64,000 nt of DNA from assembly GCA_030745875.1 (NCBI GenBank), contig JASLNT010000128.1, positions 23,502 through 87,501 on the forward strand. Reading direction: 5' to 3'. The first letter of the stretch is position 1; every line of letters begins with the position of its first letter. Source of the DNA: Phycisphaerae bacterium (GTDB taxonomy: Bacteria > Planctomycetota > Phycisphaerae > SM23-33). Of this stretch, positions 17,250-26,200 are shown piece by piece. The position numbers and the translations under genes were made by a program. The notes beneath the pieces are model-generated. The model had not been told where the DNA came from. It worked only from the letters and a program-made list of their open reading frames with translations, and made no database searches.

Positions 17250-20200
17250 GGGATAGTTCCTTGTCAAAGTTGACGACCTTCCTCTGTTTGCCCGGCGCCG
17301 TCGTCGGCTTGGCGCTATCCATCTCCGAGAGCAACTCAAGGGGCAGGAGCTGGACCGATGTTCTGTTGGTTAACGCTGATTTCTTCATCGGAAGCGGCAG
17401 CATATCCTTGTAAGGTCTCTGCTCGCTCAGCCATTCGAGCAGGCCCTGGCGCCTGGTGTCTTTCAGGAGATCGAGTCGCTTGATCTGTTTCCTGGTCTCG
17501 GTGTCGGAGTCTTCGCTGCCTTGCTGTACGTAAGGCGTGAGAACTATCAGCAACTCGCGGCGTTCCTTGACTACGGTGGTTGTCTTGAACAGCTCGCCCA
17601 GTACGGGAAGATCGCCCAGGAAGGGAACCTTCCTTTCGGTATTGTTGTCCTGGGACGTAATAAGCCCGCCGATGACGATTGTGTGCCCGTCCTTGACGGT
17701 GACAGTAGTGGTCGCTGAACGGTTGTTCACTACGATCGCGTTAACGCCTTCGCTTATCTCGACGCTGTCGGAGTCGGAGATGGAGCTTATCTCGGCGCTT
17801 ATCTCAAGCTTGATGTCGCCGTCGGGATTGATTCGCGGGGTGGTCTGCAGGAGGATGCCCACGTCTTCGTACTGGATCGTGTTGAACACCGAACCGTTCT
17901 CGGTGGCGCGGCTGTTGGTTATGAAGGGCACGCGCTGACCGACGTTGATTTCACCGGTCTGGTTGTCGGCGGTGAGTATTTGCGGGCGGCTTAGAACTTC
18001 GAGGCGTCCTTCCGTCTGCAACGCATGCAGGAACAGGTCCACATCTCCGCCCGCCAGCGAGAAGCGGAATCCGCCGTTTGTGTTGAACGCGCCGGAGACG
18101 CCGAAGTTCGTTCCGACGTTGCGCACCGCCCCTCTGGTGCTCGCACTGTGATTCCACTCGAACCCGAGATCGGATCGACCGGTGAGCGTCACTTCAGCCA
18201 GCAGCACCTTGATCAGCACCTGGGGCAGGGGCTGGTCGAGCTCTTCGATCATGGTGGAGACTGTCTTGAAGTATCGCGGGCTGGCCGACAGCAGCAGCGT
18301 GTTGGTCGTTTCTTCAGCCACTATCGCCACTTCCTGCTCGAGCAGTTTGTGAGCTGCTCCCAGGCCGTCAGTGCCCAGAGCTTGCGCCACTGTCTGACGC
18401 TCCTGGTCCAGGAACGACCGCAGTGCGGTCTGGATGTCCGCGGCTTGGGCGTTTCTCAGGCGATAGATTTTCGTTTGGCGCTCCTGTGCGGGTGACGCGT
18501 CGAGTTCCTTTATCACCGTACCGGCCAGTTCGACATATTGCTTCGTTCCGCCCACCAGCAGGCTGTTGGTCCGCGTATCGACGGTCACCGTAAGTGCGCT
18601 CTGTTCAGCCGAACCCAGCGTCGCCGACACTTCACCGCTCTTATCGGCCGGTCTGGTCGTCGGTTTCAGTGTGTATTTGATCGACTTGGAATCTGTCGAA
18701 CCGGTCTGCTGCAGTCGGAAGAGCTGGGTGAGCACCTCGCCCATTCTGCTGGCGTCAGCGTTCTTCAGCGGGAAGACCTTAATCTCCGCCGATCGGGGCG
18801 TGGTGTTGTCCAGGGCCTTGATCAGATTCGCCAGCAGGGGCATGTTCTCGACCGGAGCCGAAACCACCAGCGAGTTGTTGCGGCTGTCGGGCGTTATCAG
18901 GAGGCCTTCCTGGAGCGCCTTGGCGACCACCATCTTACCGTCCTTGTCCTGGGTCACGAATTTCAGCATCGCCTGTCGTACGTTCGGGTCGTCGATTACC
19001 GATTTGGGCTTGGTTGTCAACGTTTCCATGAGTATCGTCGCGAGTTCATCGGCGTCTGCGCTCTTGAGTTCGAACACGCGGATTTCGGTGATCCTCGCCG
19101 ACGCTCCGGTGTCGAGCTGCTTGATCATGTCTGCGATTGACTTGAAGCTTTCGCGGCTTCCAGTGACCAGCAGCGTGTTGGTTCGTGCGTCGGGGATTAT
19201 GCTTGTGGGCAGCGACCGCCCCGACGATCCGGAGGCCTGCTCGGCCTGGAGTTTGGCGCGGTAGAGGTTGTTCAGAGTGTCGGCCAGATTGGTGGCGCTG
19301 GCCTTTTTCAGGGGGAACGCCCGGATATCGCCCGACAACACCGCGTCGTCGGAGTCGATCTTCCTGATGATCTCTTCGATGACCGCGAAGTTCTCCTTAC
19401 TGGCCGAAACGATCAGCACGTTTGTTCGCGTGTCCACCGCGATCGCCACTTTCTCGCGATTCGCCAGCGCCGAGTTGGTACCGGCGGCGATGGCTCCGGG
19501 TTTGTACAGACCCTGGGTTATCAGGCTGCTAAGCAGCGTTGAAACTCGCTGCGCGTCGGCGTTCTTGATGGAGAACATCCTGACAATTCCGGTTTCCATG
19601 GGCGGTTCGATATCGACTTTCTTCAGCAGTCCGTCGATCAGTGTGAGATTTTCCTTGTTCGCCGAGATCACCAGTGCGTTGGTGAGCGAATCGACCGAGA
19701 CATCCACGCGGTCCTGCGGGGCGGGCGTTGTGCCCTGGGGTGTCATGGAGACTAATCTGGCGGCGAATATCTCGCGAATCATGGGTCCCACAATGCCCGC
19801 ATCATTGTGCTTCATCGGAATCACGATCAGCTTCACAGCAGGGTCGGTGAGTTTGACGTCCAGATTCTCCAGCAGACTTTTGAGCACTTTCGTGTCGTCG
19901 GTGTTCGCGGCCACCAGCAGGCTGTTGGTCCGCAGGTCCGGAAGGATCACGGGCTTCTGGCGCCGGATGTCGTCGGTGCGTGCGGCCTGGTAGCGTTCGT
20001 TGAACAGGTTGCTCAGCGTGGTCGTCAGCGTTCCTGCGTTCGCTTCCTTCAGCGGGAACAACTGTATCTGCCCGCTGAGTGCGGCGGACTTGTTGTCGAG
20101 CTGTTCGGCGAGATCTTTTACGATCTGGAAACCTTCGGTCGACCCGCCGATTATCAGGCTGTTGGATCTCGCGTCGGCCACTACGATAACGCGGAGAGCT

Positions 20201-23200
20201 TCGGCGTCTTTGGCTCCCAGGGATTGCTGGCGTTGGACTCGGGCGTCCATCATTGTTTGCAGCACGCTGGCCAGGGTGTCGGCTTCGGCGTTCTTGAGCG
20301 TCACCAGGCGGATGTCCCTCAGATCGATCGCCGATTTGGTGTCGAGAGTTTTCAGCAGGTTGGTGAGCATCGTAAACGTCTTGCTGCTGGCGGATATTAT
20401 CAGGCTGTTTGTTCGCGTGTCGGTGGTTACGGTGGGGCGGTCTTCAGTGCGGATGAGGTTTGCGTTCGATCCGCTGTAAAGATCATCGATGACGGTTTGC
20501 AGACGCGTGGCGTCGGCGTTCAGCAGCGGGAAGATGCGAACCGTGTTCAGCGAACCTGCTCCGGGTATGTCCATCCCGTTTATCACTTCGGCGATAATCA
20601 CCATTAGATCCTTGCGCGCCGCTACGACAAGCGTGTTGGTGGCTTCGTCGGCCTGGATGGTGAATGCGACCCTGGTCTTGGGCTTGTCGGTGGTGACGGT
20701 GCTCTTCTTTGCCGCTGCGATCTGGAGCCGGGTGGCGTACATTCTAACGCCCGAGACGGCCGGATCGTCCGTCGGTTCGGTGAACACGCCTCTCAGAACG
20801 GGCAGGAGGCGTGCGGCGTCGGCGTTCTTGAGCTTAAAGAGCTTCACTTCGGTGACGAACTTGTCGGCGGTGCGGTCAAGGTCCTTGATCAGCACTTCCG
20901 CCAGCGCCAGCGATTCAGCCAACCCCGACATCACCAGCGTGTTGGTTCGCAGGTCGGCCGATACGTTCAGCCCGTTGACGAGAGCCTTGCCAGAGGCGGA
21001 TTCGGGCACGACCTTGCCCGCGGTGGAAGTCCCCGCCGGTCCGGCGAGTTTCTTGCCCTGCGTGTTGAATATGTCGTCGAGGATGCTCCTTACGGTTTCG
21101 GCGTCGGCTTTTTCGAGCCTTACGATGCGCACCAGTACGCCCTCGCCGACCGGGACGGTGTCAAGCATCTCCACGATCACCTTCATCGCCTTGAGATTGT
21201 CCGGTGTGGACGTGATCAGCAGGGAGTTCGACCCCTGGGCCTGCGGGGTGGCCGCGTCGGCGGATATCTTGATCGGTTGGGTCAGGTCCAGCTCAGGCAC
21301 CTGGTTCTTAAGTCCGCCTCGCACGCGGAGTATCTTGATCTGCTGCTGCAGTGCGAGTGCTTCGGGCGTGACCAGCGTGGTTCCGCTGGGGCGGAGCATT
21401 TCGTTAAGAACGTCCGCCAGACGAGTGGCGTCGGCCTTTTTCAGCGGGATGATCAGAACTTCAGTCTTTGCAAACTTGGACGGTTTGTCCAGGCGGGTGA
21501 TAATCTCGCCGATCTGCTCGAACAGCGTTTCTCGCGTGGTTACTATCAGAGACCGCGTCCGGTCGTCGGCGCTGATGTCTATTGCCTCTCCGCCGGTCTG
21601 TTTCTGCAATTGTGCAATGAGTCCCTTCAACGCCGGAAGTATCTTCGCGGGCGTCGTGTTTTCCAGCGGGAAGAGCTTGAACTGCAGTTTGCCTGCGACT
21701 TCAACCTTGTCGAGCACTTCGATAAGAGCCTCGACCTCCTTCATCTTTTCCTTGGTGGCTGCGACCATTACCGTTTGGGTCTGCTGGATAGCGCTGACGG
21801 TGACTTCGTCTTCGGGTTTGACCTGGCGTCCCCGACTTCGGAACGCCGCGGTCAGCGCCGAAGCCGTCCTGACGGAATTGGCGTTCTTCAGCACAAACGC
21901 CTTGACAATTCTCTTGGACGAGATCGCCGCCGCTTCAAGCGTTTTCACCAGAGCTTCGATCGCCTTGAAGTCTTCGTCCGATGCGTTCACCAGGATGGCT
22001 CTTTGCGTGGTCAGCACGGTCGTTTCGACCTGTCCGCCGGAAGAAGATTTAGTCGCTTCTCTTCCCCGCGTGCCTGCAGCTCCGCGCTTGCCCGAGCCTC
22101 CGGAGTTGTTGTAGATCTGCTGGATGGCTTTGTCCACTTCTTCGGCGTCGGCGTGTTCGAGCGTTATCACTCGCAGCGTTCCGCGCGAGGGCTTCATGTT
22201 CTCGACCTGCTTGACCCACTCGGAGACTTGGGCGTACATAACTTCGCTGGTGGCTAGTATCAGCGCGTTGGCGCGATCGTCTGCGGACACCGCCAGCGGT
22301 TCGACGCTTCGTTTGTCGCGTCTGGCTGCGGAGACCTGCTGCTTGTACATGTTCGTGATGACCGAAGCCACCGCCGAAGCATCCCCGTTCTTCAGCGGGA
22401 TAACGAACACCTGCTGGGCGGTTTTCAGGGCGGCTTGGTCAAGTTGAACGGCCATTTGCATTAACTTTCCGAGCTCAGTCGCCGGACCGGTCATTACAAG
22501 GGCGTTACTGCCCGCATCGGCCGAAACGATCACTTGCTGGCTCGTCGAGCTCGATCCTCGCGAGCCTCTTCTGCGTCCGACGGTCGATGTGCTGGTCGCA
22601 CTGCCGGCCGCGATCTTGCTGAGCACGACCGCCAGTTCGGTGGCCTTGGCGTTCTTGAGGAGTACGAATTCCGTTTTTCTGCCTCCTGACTCTTCGGTGT
22701 CGAGCTTGGTCAGGAGTTCCTGAACGGCTTGGAGATTCTTGGGATTGGCGGTGACTATGATGCTGTTTGAGTTGTTCTCGGCGACTATGGTGACAAGGTC
22801 GTCAGGTTCGATCCTGACACCGCGCTGGGGTGCGAACGCCTGGGCCAGCGCCGCAGCGACCGACGAGGCCTGTGCGTGCTTAAGCGTCAGCAGCGTTCTT
22901 ACCGACTGGCCTTGCGGGGTGGTGGCGTCGAGTTGACCGGCCATTTCCTTGATCTTTGCGAACGTTTTCTCGTCGGCGCGGACCAGGAGCATTCGGGAAC
23001 CGCTGGCCGGTTCGATAATCACGTTCTGGGGCGTTACCGATCCTCGCGAACCCCTTCCACGCGATCCGCCGGAGCTCGACGTTTGCGAGCTGAACACACG
23101 CATGAGCATTTCAGCCAGTTTGGTCGGGTCGGCGTTGCGAACGGTGATCATCTGGATGGGATACTTCGTAGCGGGCGCTTCGTCGATTTCTTTTAGCAGC

Positions 23201-26200
23201 AGGACGATCTTCTTATGATCTTCGACCGAGGCCCTGACCACCAGCGTGTTGGAGCTTCGGTCGGCGCTGATCCGCAGGGCGGCTGATGACGATGCGGGCG
23301 TCTTGCCTCTGCCCGACGAACCTGTGCCCTGCGTCAATGTCGCAGTCAGCGAGGCCGCTACTCCGGCGGCTTCTACGTTCTGGATACGATAGACCTTAAC
23401 CGACAGTGCGTCGGAGGCTTGAGAGTTGTCTATCTGTTCGATTGTCTTTGCGATGAGTTCGTGTTTTTCCGCGGCCGCTGACACCAGCACGGTGCGGCTT
23501 GTTTCCTGTGCGGTGATTACTATCGGCGAATCGCTTCCGGAAACTGCGGGAGAGCCCTTGGTTCTCTTTGCGGCGCCGCTGGTCGAACTGAAGAGCGTTT
23601 TAAGCGTTTGGACGGTCTGTGTGACGTCGGCGTGCTTGAGCGGATAAAGTCGAATCGACGGTACTTTCGTCAGGGCGGCCGACTGGTCGAGTTCTTCTAT
23701 CAGCGTTTCGACGATCTTCATGGTTTCCGGCTGGGCCGAGACGATCACCGAATTGGTGGTCTTGTTGGCGGTGATGCTGACATCGGTTTGGCTTGACGGA
23801 GAAGCCTGGGCGTTTCCGGCCTGCATTGCGGCGCGGATCATTTCGGCGCGTTGCTGCTGTGCGGACCTGCCCGACCTGCTGTTTCCCCTGGCGGGCGTTC
23901 GCGAGATTCTGCTGCTGGTCGAAAGTTTGAACAGTTCTTTCAGATTCGACGCCACTTCCGACGCGTCAGTGTTGGTCAGGACGAATACGCGAACTTCGGT
24001 CAGGACCATGGCGTCGGTGTCGAGCTGTTTGACCAGCGGTTCGATTATCTCGAAGTCCATGGGTTTGGCCCGGACAATCACGCTGGAGGTCCTGGTGTCG
24101 GCGACTACTGTGATGACCGGGGGCGCGATGACCGCAGCGGGGGCCGCGTTCCTGGGGTCTCTCCTGTTGTTTCGCGGTTGTGGGGCTTTGGCCTGCTTGG
24201 GCGGGTTGAAGAGATTCGACAGTGTCTTGGCGATTACGGTCGGATCTCCGTTCTTTATCTGGTACGTTCTGAACTCGGCCTCTCCGCCGGTGGTGCTGTC
24301 TGACAGGCGAATGATCAGGTCGGTGACATTTTCCAGTTCGGTTCGGGTCGCCGAGATGATAAGCGAGTTTGATGCGGTGTCAACCGCGATAACGATCGGG
24401 GGGATTTCCGCGTCGGCTGCTTGTGTCGTCGGAGCCGGTTTCGTTGTCGGCTCACCGCTCTTTCCTTCCGGGCCCGGGGCCGCGCCGGTGGGCTTGTCCT
24501 TGCTCTCGGTGATGACGATCTTCGAATCGGACATCTGCCCGTATACTCGTTTGATCACTTCAGCCATCTTAGCAGCCTGAACGCCGCTCAGAGGAACCAC
24601 CTGGACCTGGATGCTGTTGTCCATCGCCGCTTCGTCCAGATCGTTGATGACCTTCTCCATCGTTTTGATGTCGGCGTCCTTACCGATGATGGTGATGGCG
24701 TTTGCGAAGATGTCCGACTCGATCACGGGCTTGTCGGCTCCGCGTCGGTCGGCGTACATGGCGGTGAGTTTGTCGGCTACGTCGGTTGCGATGGCGTTTT
24801 CGAGCCAGATATACCTGACGATCTTCAACGATCGCTCGGGAGCCTGATCGAGGTTGTCGAGTATCTGTTGGACCAGCGCGAAGTGCGACGAAGTGGTCGA
24901 CACTATCAACGAATTCGTGCGTTCGTCAGCGGTTATGCTGAACGGCGGGGGGGTTATGTTTCTGTTTCCGCGAGCGTACTGCTTGATCATGTCCTGGAAC
25001 AGTTTCCCGACTGATTTCGCCAGCTCGGTCGCTTCCCCGTTCTTCATCGGGAATATCTTCACGCTCAGCGCCGAACTGGTTCCGCCCATATCCAGTTGCA
25101 TTATCATCGCCTTGACCGCGGGGACTTCCGATTCGGGGCCCCTGATCAGCACGCTGTTGGAGTTCGGTTCGGGCGTTACGGTTACGGTTTCATCGTCGGT
25201 GGTGGTCGGGGTGTTTCTGGAGCCCCGACGGGAGGTGCGCCTGCTGGCCGCCTGTTTGGCCAGGGTCGCATTGATTGCTTCGGCGAGCGTTTCGGCTTGA
25301 GCGTTCTTGAGTTTGATGATCTCGATTACGATATTGGATCCGGCCTGCTTGGCGTCGAATGTTTCGATAAGCTCCGAAGCGAGCGCGAGGACCTCGGCGC
25401 TGCCCTGGACGATAACGATGTTCTCTTTCGACATCGCCGAAACTCGCACGGTGGACGCTGTCGGCGTGGAGCTTCTCGAAGAACGTCTGGACCAGCGTGA
25501 CGACCTGTCGGGAGTGGTCGTCGAGAACTGTTGGATGAGCATGGTTTGCAGCACGGGCACGACGTCGTCGGCCTTGGCGTTCTTGAGGATGAAAGTCTTG
25601 GTCTGCGATCTGATCAAGGCTTTCTCGGCGACTTTCTTGATCAGCTTTTCGATTTCTATGAACTGCTTCGCAGTAGCCGCCACGAGCAGTTGATTGGCTA
25701 CGCTGTCGGCCTGGAATCGCGGTTGGATTTGCGAGGTCTTTCGCGATCCGCTTTGCTTCTCGAACAGTTTCGTCATGGAGGCGGCGATCTCGGTCGCGTT
25801 GGAGTTCTTCAACTCGTAGATCCGGGTTTCTATTATTTCCGGTCCGGTTCCTTCGTCGAGCGTGGTCACGAGTTGGACGATTTCTTCGATTGTGCTCTTT
25901 GGCGCATCGACCAGAATAGCCTTGTCGTTGGGGGCGGCGCTTACGACTACGCGGTTGGGGTCCTTGGGTTTGTCCGGCTGGGGGGGCATGTAGTAGTCGT
26001 AGTAAGATCGTCGCCGGCTTTCGTTTTTCTTTTCGATCGGGTAGAGCTGCTGCAGCATCGTGACGACTTCGGCGGCCGAGATGTTCTTCACCGGGAGCAG
26101 CCGCGTTTCGCGAACCTGCTCCTTGATGCTTTCGTCAAGCGTGGAGATCAGCTTGTTCAGCATCTCCCACTTGCTTTCGGGCGCTCTGATCATCAGCGCT